64,000 nucleotides of DNA from Siphonodentalium dalli (taxonomy: Eukaryota > Mollusca > Scaphopoda > Gadilida > Siphonodentaliidae): contig CP136065.1 of the NCBI GenBank assembly GCA_032622095.1, positions 109,347,195 through 109,411,194 of the forward strand. The letters run 5' to 3'. This document shows positions 1 to 11,083 of this stretch, piece by piece. The position numbers and the translations under genes were made by a program. The notes under the pieces are model-generated. The model saw nothing but the letters and a program-made list of their open reading frames with translations. It did no database searches and had not been told where the DNA came from. The first letter of the stretch is position 1, and each line of letters begins with the position of its first letter.

Positions 1-645
1 TACGGTAACGTTGTTATATTTTTGTATAATGTCTGAGACGTTTAATCTCGTAACAGGCTTTACGTACATATGGGGAGCGGTCTTAGGAAATGCAGTAAAT
101 CCGGAATTAGAAGTAGAAGGCACCTTGTCATATCGCCTTTTGCTACCCTCGGGTCCTGCTTGTTTGACCTTTCTTTTCTCGGTAGTACTAGGTAGGGCGT
201 TATAAGTAGAAGGCAAGGGATTAATAGTAGAATGAAAGCTGTTGGAAGTTGATGGCAAGCTTTCACTAGTAGTAGATATCCGTCGGAAGTTGCTGGTAAG
301 CTTTCACTAGAAGTAGAAGGCACGGTAAATCCAGATGTAGATGGCAAGCTGTCCGAAGTTGCTGCAGTAGTAATAGGGCTGTTGCTAGTAAAATTAATGG
401 CACTAAATCCGCTACTAGAAATAGAAGGTACTACAGATGTGTTGGAATGTGGCAGGAAGATCAGAAGAATCCTCGTCGCTTATTACTATACATACGGATA
501 CCTCCATAGTGCGGTGCTAGAAGGTTATGAATTGTGATTATAAACAGTGAACAGAGGAAGGAGGTACAATGCAAACAAAATCGGACCAATAAGTCGAGCA
601 CCCAGATAATTGCCAGGAAATACTGCCAGGTAACCGGCGTATGCA
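1..645 (-). mobile_element. SIM-element copy 1 (cut by window edge)
   Basis: Minus-oriented copy of a repeat present three times in 0-4 kb. Its 5' part (645 down to about 575) matches 2620-2692 on the plus strand. A short ORF starts at an ATG at 507 and runs down to 415. The rest is a Ser/Thr/Pro-rich pseudo-reading frame with repeated S-L-P-S-T-S. The far end lies beyond base 1. It joins head to tail to copy 2 at about 646. Confidence 0.65.
415..507 (-). pseudogene. Short ORF with SUMO-interaction-like motif (copy 1)
   Basis: ATG at 507 followed by MEVSVCIVISDEDSSDLP and then FQHICSTFYF before a TAG. The core CIVISDEDSSD has the hydrophobic-plus-acidic/serine form of a phospho-regulated SUMO-interacting motif. 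It lacks one Val codon compared with copy 3. After the TAG another frame continues with Ser/Thr/Pro-rich repeats, so the original protein probably ran on through a frame change. Family unknown. Confidence 0.4.
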
Positions 646-2122
646 TGTAAACGTCGGATGGTTATTGTTACACAATAACGTGAATATATTTCCATCTATA
701 TATGTTACTAGAAGGTGACCCCACTTCGTCCGGGCTTTGACCTTGAATTGACCATTTTGAAGGCCAAGGTCAGGTGGGGTCACGATTTGACCCGTCCAAA
801 ACACTCAGTGGACAAAAGTAACCCTATGTATAAAATTTCGTGGAAATCCCATCAAAATTCGCGATTTGACCTTGAATTGACCCGATTTCAAGGTCAAGGT
901 CACGTCGCACGGGCAAATGAATATGCTTATGAGACTCCCCGGCCGAAAGTACCCCCAATTACCAAGTTTCATCGAAATCCCGTGATATTCGGGCGTTTGA
1001 CCTTGAAATGACCCGATTTCAAGGTCAAAGTCACGACGCACGGGCAAATTAATAGGACTATGCCACTCCCCGGCCGAAAGTACTCCCACATACCAAGTTT
1101 CATCGAAATCCCGTGATATTCGGGCGTTTGACCTTGAAATGACCCGATTTCAAGGTCAAGGTCACGTCGCACGGACAAATGAATATGCATATGCCAGTCC
1201 CCGGCCGAAAATACCCCCACATACCAAGATTCATCGAAATCGGTAGGCCGTTTTCGAGTCCATCGCGATCACACAGACACACAGACGTACAGACAGACAG
1301 AGGTCTTCAAAATATATAGGAGATAATTTATAGTTATTTAGTTTTATTTCATAAAAGTTGGGAGACAATTGTTTAAAATCAGGAAGTATTCTATTAAGCA
1401 TAAAGACAAAACCAGGTATGCATATTTATATTTAGTTAATTGTCCTTACTTCCAGAATTCTTGTTCAATCATAGTTTTGACAATATATGCTTGAAACCAA
1501 TGTTACAATCTTATTTGGGGGGTGGGGGGTGTTGTGGTACTAACTTATAAATACATACGATTATGGAGAACTGACCTCTTTCACCCACAAAGCTAAATCC
1601 ATTATTAAGTTTCTATCAGCTTGTGTTAATGTAGCCACACCAAATTTTAATCCCCAAGACTCCAGCTCACTCTGAAGAGTTAGGGTTTGAATAGTCTTCA
1701 GAGTGAGAGCCACGTTGAATAAGTTTCTCTTATTCAACTGTCTTTTGCGAATAATCTTGGTAGTGCCCACGGAGGCCAGCACGCCCCACCTGCGCAATTA
1801 CGGTAACGTTGTTATATATTTTTTTTAATGTCTGAGACGTTTAATCTCGTAACAGGCTTTACGTACATATGGGGAGCGGTCTTAGGATATGCAGTAAATC
1901 CGGAATTAGAAGTAGAAGGCACCTTGTCATATCGCCTTTTGCTACCCTCGGGTCCTGCTTGTTTGTCCTTTCTTTTCTCGGTAGTACTAGATAGGGCGTT
2001 ATAAGTAGAAGGCAAGGGATTAATAGTAGAATGAAAGCTGTTGGAAGTTGATGGCAAGCTTTCACTAGTAGTAGTTATCCGTCGGAAGTTGCTGGTAAGC
2101 TTTCACTAGAAGTAGAAGGCAT
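646..2122 (-). mobile_element. SIM-element copy 2, split by a Helitron-like insertion
   Basis: Minus-oriented and 5'-truncated copy. Its 3' terminus (646-707) matches the reverse complement of 3940-4003. The body resumes at 1324 and runs to 2122, matching the reverse complement of about 3150-3939. Bases 708-1323 are an inserted Helitron-like element. The frame at 1561-1797 (minus, reading RRWGVLASVG... to WVKEVSSP) is the best-preserved stretch of the element's C-terminal coding region. It is 5'-truncated at 2122, where sequence similarity to copies 1 and 3 stops. Confidence 0.7.
708..1323 (-). mobile_element. Helitron-like non-autonomous element, 616 bp, clean insertion
   Basis: On the minus strand it runs 5'-TCTCCTATATATTTTGAAG ... 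to a GC-rich hairpin and CTTCTAG-3'. The host dinucleotide is A before and T after, with no target-site duplication. The uninterrupted host sequence survives at 3939/3940. The core consists of GACCTTGA / TCAAGGTCA monomers of about 130 bp and a (GTCT)n-type stretch near the 5' end. No coding capacity. Confidence 0.85.
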
Positions 2123-2370
2123 GTTTTAAAAAAAAACGAAAAACCAATTTGATATAGGGCAGTAATAACCCCAACGTTTAGCATTTGGAAATAGTGTTAT
2201 AACATTTCTTTAAATAATTCAAAATATATACATATAATTTTGATAAAAATTGCTGCATTGTAGTCGATGCGTCGGACGAGTAATTTGATATATCACATGA
2301 CTATATTGTTGAGAAAAAATAATTTGAAGAAAAAAAAAAGGAAAAAAAAATATATTTATTTAAAAAAAAC

Positions 2371-2460
2371 AAAGAATTTCTTTTTTTAAATTATACATAC
2401 CATTGTGTTGCCATTGAATTTCTTTTTTTAAATTATACATACCATTGTGTTATTTCCGTT
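2371..2460. repeat. Direct tandem duplication of ~49 bp in AT-rich spacer
   Basis: The string ATTTCTTTTTTTAAATTATA followed by CATACCATTGTGTT occurs twice in succession within the AT-rich spacer between copies 2 and 3 (2123-2480). Nothing else was recognised in that spacer. Confidence 0.7.
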
Positions 2461-2589
2461 TAGAAATTCCACCTGTTGACACCAAAGCTCGTATTTATGT
2501 CTTCAGATTTTCCAAACACTGTACTGTGAGTTTACCTGCATAGGAAAGTAGACTAAACCCGCTACAATATATAAACTCCCGACATACAG

Positions 2590-4003
2590 GCACAAGGATA
2601 ATTAAGACTAAAATAGACCAGAGCATGCATACGCCGGTTACCTGGCAGTATTTCCTGGCAATTATCTGGGTGCTCGACTTATTGGTTCGTGCCAAAAAAT
2701 TTTGGCATCGCGCCTCATTCTACAATATATTAGCACTATTCATACACAATGATAATTAAGACTAAAATAGACCAGAGCATACATAAGCCCTCCACAGCTG
2801 TTGCCTGGTAATATTTCCATCGCACTTCGCAATTATCTAGGTGTTAGACTTATAGGTCTATGCCAACATTTTTGTTTGCATTGTACCTCCTTCCTCTGTT
2901 CACTGTATATAATCACAATTCATAACCTTCTATCACCCACACTATGGAGGTATCCGTATGTATAGTAGTAATAAGCGACGAGGATTCTTCTGATCTTCCT
3001 GCCACATTCCAACACATCTGTAGTACCTTCTATTTCTAGTAGCGGATTTAGTGCCATTCATTTTACTAGCAACAGCCCTATTACTACTGCAGCAACTTCG
3101 GACAGCTTGCCATCTACATCTGGATTTACCGTGCCTTCTACTTCTAGTGAAAGCTTACCAGCAACTTCCGACGGATATCTACTACTAGTGAAAGCTTGCC
3201 ATCAACTTCCAACAGCTTTCATTCTACTATTGATCCCTTGCCTTCTACTTATAACGCCCTACCTAGTACTACCGAGAAAAGAAAGGTCAAACAAACAAGC
3301 AGGACCCGAGGGTAGCAAAAGGCGATATGACAAGGTGCCTTCTACTTCTAATTCCGGATTTACTGCATTTCCTAAGACCGCTCCCCATATATACGTAAAG
3401 CCTGTTACGAGATTAAACGTCTCAGACATTATAAAAAAATATAACAACGTTACCGTAATTGCGCAGGTGGGGCATGCTGGCCTCCGTGGGCACTACCAAG
3501 ATTATTCGCAAAAGACAGTTGAATAAGATAAACTGACAAAACTTATTCAACGTGGCTCTCACTCTGAAGACTATTCAAACCCTAACTCTTCAGAGTGAGC
3601 TGGAGTCTTGGGGATTAAAATTTGGTGTGGCCACATTAACCCAAGCTGATAGAAACTTATTAATGGATTTAGCTTTGTGTGTGAAAGAGGTCAGTTCTCC
3701 ATAATCGTAAGTATTTATAAGTTAGTACCACAACACCCCCCCCCCCAAATAAGATTGTAACAGTGGTTTCAAGCATATATTGTCAAAACTATGATTGAAC
3801 AAGAATTCTGGAAGTAAGGACAATTAACTAAATATAAATATGCATACCTGGTTTTGTCTTTATCATTAATAGAATACTTCCTGATTTAAAACAATTGTCT
3901 CTCAACTTTTATGAAATAAAACTAAATAACTATAAATTATAACATATATAGCTGGAAATATATTCACGTTATTGTGTAACAATAACCATCCGACGTTTAT
4001 ATA
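2590..4003 (+). mobile_element. SIM-element copy 3 (plus orientation, most complete)
   Basis: Plus-oriented copy in inverted arrangement to copies 1 and 2. In order it has an imperfect tandem duplication of its 5' region (2590-2700 and 2745-2870), the SIM ORF (2944-3039), a frame-broken Ser/Thr/Pro-rich segment (about 3020-3360), a more conventional segment reading KRRYDKVPSTSNSGFTAFPK then TRLNVSDIIKKYNN (to about 3450), a C-terminal segment (3536-3705), and a 3' end carrying the palindrome TTATTGTGTAACAATAA near 3974. The family is not recognised. Confidence 0.6.
2944..3039 (+). pseudogene. Short ORF with SUMO-interaction-like motif (copy 3)
   Basis: ATG at 2944 opens MEVSVCIVVISDEDSSDLP and then FQHICSTFYF before TAG at 3037. 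VCIVVISDEDSSD is a strong SUMO-interacting-motif lookalike: four aliphatic residues, then Ser and acidic residues. The terminal TTCTATTTCTAG also looks like a splice acceptor, so the ORF could continue by splicing or frameshift into the downstream Ser/Thr/Pro-rich frame. Confidence 0.4.
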
Positions 4004-5650
4004 CTAAGCATTTCGTATATATCCGCCCCCTTTATTGGCGTCAGACCAAACGAAACGGGCGTCAGCGACACGGCTTAAACCTGTTCCAGAATTTGTTCTC
4101 GTGAGCCGAACATTTTTTATAGTCCTATACTACGCATTAACTCGCACAAACCGATACACACACTCTCAGCGAAATTGTTTTTCTCAAAATAGAAACGTCA
4201 GCCAATTAACGGATACCTCGCGTTTTATACTCTCTCTCCCTCTCTCTCTCTCTCTGCCTACTAATTAACAATTATTTACCAGGTGCTGTAGTACAAACCT
4301 AACACAGTCATCGTTCAGTTATACCCTACCCCATCAAAACATTGGCTCCGTGCCCACCGAGTTAATTGCTTTACCTCGTATTTCGTCCCGTTGCCACCCC
4401 GAATAAAGATCGCGCGTGATGCCGAACATCTCGCTAGTCTGCCGAACGTCTCGCTGGTCCGCCGAACAGTCTTTTGGTGGCTCAAAATAGTTTACTATAC
4501 TACTTATGGCGCCGCATTCGAGTTAGGGGTGCACGGAGGGGGAGAAGGTCGCCAACTTTTTAGCGCTGATGTCCAACAAATTGATACATATTATTTTTCA
4601 CCATACAAGGAATCTAATCTTGTGATTTAAAGAGGCCAAATTTGTGTCGTTTGGATGAGAAACTGGGACACTAAATTTAATGAGATAATCACCTTCTTGA
4701 CATCAGGTGTCTAATTGACATGGTTAAAATATGTCAAAAGTTGCACCGTTCCGAGTCATGAATAGGGAGTAGAGGGTCACCAAATATGTTTAGCACTAAT
4801 TTTCACTATTGGTACGAGGAATCAAATTATCTGGGTTAAAAGACACATTTGGTGCCTTTTGGGCCAGGGCGGATAGACATGGGACACTAACATCAAAATG
4901 TTTTAATCGCAACAGTTTTAGTGGTGAAGAAAATCCTCACACTTGCGGCTAATCTAATATTGATTTAAATGGCTGATAAACTCGTCGATCGTTTGCGGCA
5001 AACCACCGGCCATCGGGGAGTAACTGGCAACTCCACCAGATAACGATTTCGATTTATAGAGTCAACTATGGAAAATGTGGATTTGAACCCTTATCGCCAG
5101 CGCTGGAGGGCGAAACGGCTTGGAGTTAATAGCCTAACTGATTTATCCACCGAAACCCTCCCCGCTCGAGATACAATTTGCCAAGAGAGATGGAAATGCA
5201 TAGACAGCCTGTTCAAAAATAGTGGTCAGTGTGCAGTCAAATATGGTTTCTTCTGTGATAAAAGAAAGTAGTACATGAATTTTCAGGATCCCCCCAGGCG
5301 TCTGACAAGGTACATGTGCACGATACAGAGGACTTTGCCATTTTTATTACAGACTCCTGGCCTAAAATAAACATCTTAAATTCTCGCTCTATAGCTGATA
5401 TATAGCAACATTTCATTTAAACTGAGAATAATTAGCCACGCAGTATAGACCATGAACATAGGAACACCTCGACATGTCTTTAAAACATCCCTATCTTCAT
5501 GGTATATGATAACCAGGTGTCCTCAAAATCTTAGTCTAACCCACTAGATTGATTTATACACCTCTATGAAAAAACCCAATTGTCGTCTTTTCTTTTTGCG
5601 AACTAAAGTGTTTAGGGTGTACATGTTTTGATCCCAATAAATTATTAAAT
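4004..5650. other. No gene recognised; one diverged tandem repeat
   Basis: Only short ORFs of 60-80 codons are open, none with a recognisable motif. About 4540-4900 holds two diverged copies of a ~225-bp unit (each with 'TTTAGC...CT', 'GGAATC' and 'GGGACACTAA' landmarks). The rest looks like unique non-coding sequence. Confidence 0.4.
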
Positions 5651-5651
5651 C

Positions 5652-5690
5652 TCTCTCCTCTCTCTCTCATCTCTCTCTCTCCCCTCTCTC

Positions 5691-5735
<45 letters not shown>

Positions 5736-5862
5736 GTCTCTCTCTCTATCTCTCTCTCCTCTCTCTCATTTCTCTCTCCTCTCTCTCTCTCTCTCCCTCT
5801 CTCTCTCTCTCTCACACACACACCCTCACCCTCTCACACACACACACACACCCTCACATAAG
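5652..5862. repeat. (CT)n followed by (CA)n microsatellite
   Basis: About 160 bp of CT dinucleotides with scattered interruptions, passing into (CA)n with CCCTCA interruptions. Any ORF here is a by-product of the repeat. Confidence 0.95.
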
Positions 5863-6734
5863 GTATTAAAACTGCGATTTAATGGTCAATTTATCGGGGT
5901 TAAATTTGGTTTTGTACAGGTAGTACTTAATAATTGTAAGTAAAAGGTATTCAGTTTCGTTATTAGTCTATGTCTGCGAATGTGTTCCAACTGCATGATT
6001 TAATAATAACTTCTGAAGTACGCGCAGTTGTAAATAAATACTTCTTTATTTGTATGACTGGGTGGGACGAACTAATCACGATAATCAAAATGACAATCAT
6101 TCCGACTACTTACATGTATATTCCGTGTATAAGAATGACTTTTTGTGATGCCATTTGGAAATACAATTGATGAGAATACGTGTATTATTTAGAGCAAGAG
6201 TATTCTCTATCCCAACTAATTGTCCACCCCACCTGCTGGTGTCACAAGCCAGAAATTGGAACGATGCCAGAATTGTCTCAGAATGCGCGAATAGTCCTGC
6301 TTGCTGTTCAAAAAACACCTCCTCATGAAAATCATTCTCGCTATTTTACCGAGGCATGAAATATGGGTGTAATATATATCTCTACCCTGGTATGGACTTA
6401 AGGGCTGCACCCAGGACGGTTGGTTCTCATTCACAGGGGTGAATTGAAAAGTAAATACTGAACGCTCTTTATCCAGGTATATTACAACCTTATGCAACTT
6501 TAGAATGAACAGAAATGTCCAACAATGAAGCTTTATATGCAAACTATATAAAACACTCCCACCATGTTTTAATTTCTAATTGTCGACTTTAATCATGTTA
6601 AATTATAAATTCTGAGCTATAGTGCTCCGTTGCCCCTTGTTAACTATTTAATATTAAACTCATAATGTTCCGTTTCACACTCCCAACTATCCCTAAGTTT
6701 TATATTTGGAATGTTCCGTTTCCCATTTCTAAGT
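5863..6734. other. No feature recognised
   Basis: AT-rich sequence with short unsupported ORFs on both strands. 'AATGTTCCGTTTC' recurs loosely around 6660-6725. Confidence 0.3.
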
Positions 6735-7386
6735 TTTAAAGGTACTCAATCCACTTGATTTTAGAGTTATCCATCTTACACCCGCAATTTGTCCGTTTTG
6801 ATCACGTGTTCTGCCAACTTGTGGGCTACATATCCGAAAATTAATAGATTTCAAAAATCGATATCTAATCACTGAGCTTTGATGGGTGGGTTCCTCGACT
6901 CGAATCAAATATGTTTTACCCCCAAAGCCAAAGAAATAGTAATGTAGGACCCTCTGATTTGATTCGAGTCGAGGAACCCACCAATCAAATCTCATGAGTG
7001 ATTAGATATCGATTTTTGAAATCTATTAATTTTCGGATATGTAGCCCACAAGTTGGCAGAACATGTGATCAAAACGGACAAATTGCGGGTGTATAATGGA
7101 TAACTCTAAAACCAAGAGCTTACTATTAACAGTAATAACCACTTGATTTTAGAGTTAACCACTTGGTTTTATAATTATCCATCTTACACCCACAATTTGT
7201 CTGTTTGACCACGAGTCAGACTAAATTAGTGTCCCAGATCTCGAGAAATTAACGAATTTCAAAAATCGATATCTGATCACTCTGAGCTTTGATGTGTGTG
7301 TTCCTCGACTCGAATCAAATATGTTTTACCCCCGAAGCCAAAGAAATAGTAATATAGGACCCTCTGATCGGATAGAGTGCCTTTAA
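6735..7386. mobile_element. TTAA-flanked foldback MITE, family 1 (nested pair)
   Basis: Starts TTAA then AGGTACTCAATCC and ends with a degenerate complement of the same string and TTAA. Near-perfect arms of about 155 bp fold 6755-6930 onto 6955-7115. A second partial copy follows to 7386. Family landmarks are GGAACCCACACATC, CTCGACTCGAATCAAAT and CTTACACCCGCAATTTG. No transposase ORF. Confidence 0.75.
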
Positions 7387-9240
7387 GATAATTCCTAGTG
7401 CATTTTGGATATGAGACGAAACATGGAACACTATAATACTCGGCTAAACTATATTGTATACAACTTAGCTCAGTGCTTTGGTATATGAGTCATTATAAAT
7501 TTTGGCCCATATTTCAGTCTGGTAAAAAATGAAAAAAATAAGTTGGTAGAACACGTAATTTGGTGATCGCTTGAAACAAATAGACATTATTGGTTATTAA
7601 AATAGTAAAATGCAGGCTTACCCACCTATAATTCGTATTTGGTTGGGTTGTGAATATCGACTATGCATATATAATGTCTATACTGTAACAACCACTCTTT
7701 GTATGGCTGTTATTAAGAAATAATGGAACTACTTCATTTTATAACTCTAACATGTCAAATTGGGTTATATTACAACTAATAAATAGGATTTTTCATATTC
7801 TATGGTGTTAAATCATGCCTTGTCCATGTGCAGTATCAACTGTTTTTTCTAAAATAACATTTTGCCGATGCTAAAGATTGCACCAAGAGAGAATATTTTA
7901 TCATATTGAGTATTGGTTTAATGATCTGATTCAGATCATCTGAAACGATAGGTTCAAACCACTGGCCATTCAAAATAACTCCCTTGGAATCATATGACTT
8001 AGGATTTTTAAATGTCATTATTCCCCGTTTTACATGGAGGACATCCAAGTTACATTACATACAACAGTCGTTACAGGATAGAAACTTTGAGCACACCGGT
8101 GCGGCTGATATCACACTAAACGACCAATATGTCGCATTTCGAGTACAACGCAACACTAATACGATTCCGCAGTCGGTCGTGTATAATGCAACATGGATAT
8201 GGTTATTTCATAAATTACTGTGGTCACTGTGTATATACGACACCGGATATTATGCAGGAATTTTACCAATTTTGTCCTCTTGACAGTATACCACCGTTAG
8301 AAATCTATCAAATTCATTTATAATGCATAATAATTTTGACAAAGTTTCTCGTTGACTACGTTCGCTATACAATGATCTTGTTTGATTATCGATGACGAGT
8401 TGAACAGTCCAACGCGCACGGAGTACTGTTTAATGATATTGCGTTCCTGCGCGGGAAAATATCAATCATGAGAGCTAAAACGCCTAATATTTAATACCCC
8501 TCTTCAATTTTCTTGAGTCATCAATGTGTTCCTGAAGAGATTGTACCAACGAAGAACGGGTGGAAATTTGTATGGAAATTGTCCGCGCATCCGCACACAA
8601 TCAGACTTAAACGTCAGGTGCTAGTGTACGGCGAATTACAAATTACAATATATTTACTGTCGTGCGAATTGGCGCTATCGCAAGCCAGAAAAAAACAAAT
8701 CGGTAGCCCAGAAATCTACATATACTGTTTTGTTTTTTTTGCGATAAAGGTGAACAAATGAGATAAATACGATTGACGGACTACATGAATGGTAAAATAA
8801 CTTGTAGTCCGATAGCTGCAGTTACTATGCGCTCGCTACAACGAAACATGCTTAAACGAAGTCATGTATGGTTTTGTAAGGCGATCAATTGCTCCAGCTT
8901 GACTTGAAATTAGTTGTATATCTATAATATACAAAAGGGGTCAGGGCAAAATAGTTTGCAACTTATGAAGACCTTCCACGATACCCCAGTTCCCCCTGGA
9001 ACCCATATAATATTCAAATATGGACGGTGGTAATTGCCCTTCTGCATGGGTTACATATTTCGCTGCTCTCAATTAACATTTCAATTTAAATATATTGTTT
9101 TCCTTTATATTATAGAAGCTGTTCAACTAATATATGCATCAATTCATCATCTTGGTTCCCATTTGTTCAAATAATAAAACATATTGGTTATTTTCACAAT
9201 AAATTAAATTCTGATCATAAACTTGTGAACATGAACAATA
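7387..9240. other. No gene recognised
   Basis: Unassigned sequence. ORFs of 60-99 codons at 7836-8048 (minus), 7984-8283 and 8513-8761 rely on non-ATG starts and have no motif that I recognise. Confidence 0.3.
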
Positions 9241-9288
9241 TTCATCTATATATAAATATTCATTTATAAATATTTCATTCTATAAATT

Positions 9289-9756
9289 ATGCCTATAATT
9301 CCCGGAGATATGGGCTTATGGATCCCTCAAGGGAGTGGGGTCAGCAATGCGACTATTCTCCCTCCCCACATCATTCGTGCACTGCATGGGGTTGTGATGA
9401 CCTTCCTATTTGCAATCCAGCTCAGTAATCATGCAGATAACACACCACATGTCCACACCGTGATGTCCGTGCAAAGCACCGATCAAATGGATTGTGTGCA
9501 TATATAAATGGGACAACTTGCGAATGCGGTATTCATTCTGTCCGAAATGTCTTCATTGGAGATAGCACCCGTAGTGGAGTCTGTCCAGGTGGATACCGAG
9601 CCTACGTGTGAGATTTGCGGTTTTAAAACGAAATATAAATACAACTTGAAAATTCACAAATCAAGACGCCATGGAACCCTGCCAAGTGCTACAGTTACAA
9701 CCACACCAAGCCGCGAGTGGAAATTCTGTATTTCTTTGTACACACGAATGAGATAA
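9289..9756 (+). CDS. Small ORF pair with one C2H2 zinc finger
   Basis: Two ATG-started ORFs lie in the same frame, separated by one TAA (9505-9507). The downstream one (9508-9756, 82 residues) contains a textbook C2H2 finger: CEIC, a 12-residue spacer holding the conserved-type aromatic and Leu (KYKYNLKI), then HKSRRH, at roughly residues 34-56. It is followed by a Ser/Thr-rich tail and a TGA... stop region with no donor evident. The upstream ORF (72 residues) has no recognised motif. The stretch before 9289 is rich in TATAAATA-like strings. A single finger in a short ORF could be a real small DNA- or RNA-binding protein, a terminal exon, or a fragment of a zinc-finger gene or transposase. 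The finger itself is clear; the gene model is not. Confidence 0.4.
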
Positions 9757-10499
9757 TCCGGGTATTCAACCAAAACCCGTAGGTGTTCTTTTTATTATAT
9801 GCGCTATACACCGCACCAAAACTGCTAGTTTTGTCCCACAGTTCACTTCAAATTGTTAGAAAGCTTCGACATTTGCATTTTGCATTATCGAGCATAGCCG
9901 CCATAAGAAATAGTCCCCATTGTTTTATTCTGAAATGATGCGAGAAAATTAATGTATACATAATTTAGTGATAAGAATATATTAAAACAAATGAGTTAAC
10001 ATTATAACAATTAAATAACAGTTTATGAACCGTGAAAATCAATAATTAAAACAATAGTCCGGCTGTTATTGATACGCTTTGAAACTTAATGTGATTCGCC
10101 GCTATAAACCGGAAGTAATTTCCGAAAAAGTAATACTATTGTGTTATCCATCGAGTCGGTCAGTCGGTCAGTGTTATCCATTGAGTCGGTCAGTGTTATC
10201 CATCGAGTCGGTCAGTGTTATCCATCGAGTCGGTCCAGGCGATGGATATAACGCTCTACGCCACGGCAATTTCCCACTATTTAATGGGGAAGCATATAAT
10301 AAAATAGTATACTCTATGGCGATGGCCCCAGCCCATTATACATGCTGTATGATATCTAAGCTGCATGGTCAAGGACTATGACACTGTTACGTGGTGTAAG
10401 TACCCAAGTGCTCACAGGTAGACCATGTACTCAGATACCAAATACCAAGTCCGATGCGCAATACATTAGTACATGGATTCAGGACCATAATATATGGTA
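9757..10499. repeat. Unassigned DNA with a 22-bp minisatellite at 10141-10236
   Basis: Four near-exact copies of GTGTTATCCATCGAGTCGGTCA stand in tandem at about 10141-10236; the first carries an extra GTCGGTCA. The surrounding DNA holds nothing recognisable. Confidence 0.8.
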
Positions 10500-11083
10500 C
10501 TAGCAGGTGGACCCGACTTCGTCCGGGCTGTTTCCCCTCTGCTTTTCGGCGAATTGCGCGATTTGACCTTGAATTGTCCATTTTGAAGGTCAAGGTGAGG
10601 TGGGGTCACGATTTGACCCATTCAAAACACTGCCCAGACAAAAGTACCCGACAAAAGTACCCGTCGAAATCCATCCGGTTTTACCCAATTTGACCTTGAA
10701 TTTATAATTTTGAAGGTCAAGGTCAGGTCGGGGTCACGATTTGACCCGTCCAAAACACTCAGTGGACAAAAGTAACCCTATGTATAAAATTTCGTCCAAA
10801 TCCCATCTAATCGGGCTGTTTCCCCTCTGCTTTTCGGCGAATTGCGAAATTTACGAAAGTATCCCCAGACACTAATTTTCATCGGGCGTTCGACCTTGAA
10901 ATGACCCGATTTCAAGGTCAAGGTCACGTCGCACGGGCAAATTAATAGGCCCATGCCACTCCCCGGCCGAAAGTACCCCCACATTCCAAGTTTCATCGAA
11001 ATCGGCTTGGCCGTTCTCGAGTCCATCGCGAACAGAGAGACAGACACACTCACACTGACAGATTTCCCAAAATATATAATAGA
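10500..11083 (-). mobile_element. Helitron-like element 1 of the array (GACCTTGA core)
   Basis: CTAG at 10500 (3' end on the minus strand), hairpin CCCGACTTCGTCCGGG just inside it, then three monomers with GACCTTGA / TCAAGGTCA pairs. Next come the TCGAGTCCATCGCGA block and a CA/GA-rich tract, ending AAAATATATAATAGA, which is the TC 5' end. The base outside the 3' end is A on the plus strand (T on the element strand), as expected for A/T insertion. Confidence 0.8.

Noticed and set aside
3107-3526. 139-codon ORF as an independent protein
   Set aside because: It starts from TTG and switches between frames of a Ser/Thr/Pro-rich element region; kept only as part of the SIM element.
5734-5943. 69-codon ORF
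   Set aside because: Its body is a translated (CT)n/(CA)n microsatellite.
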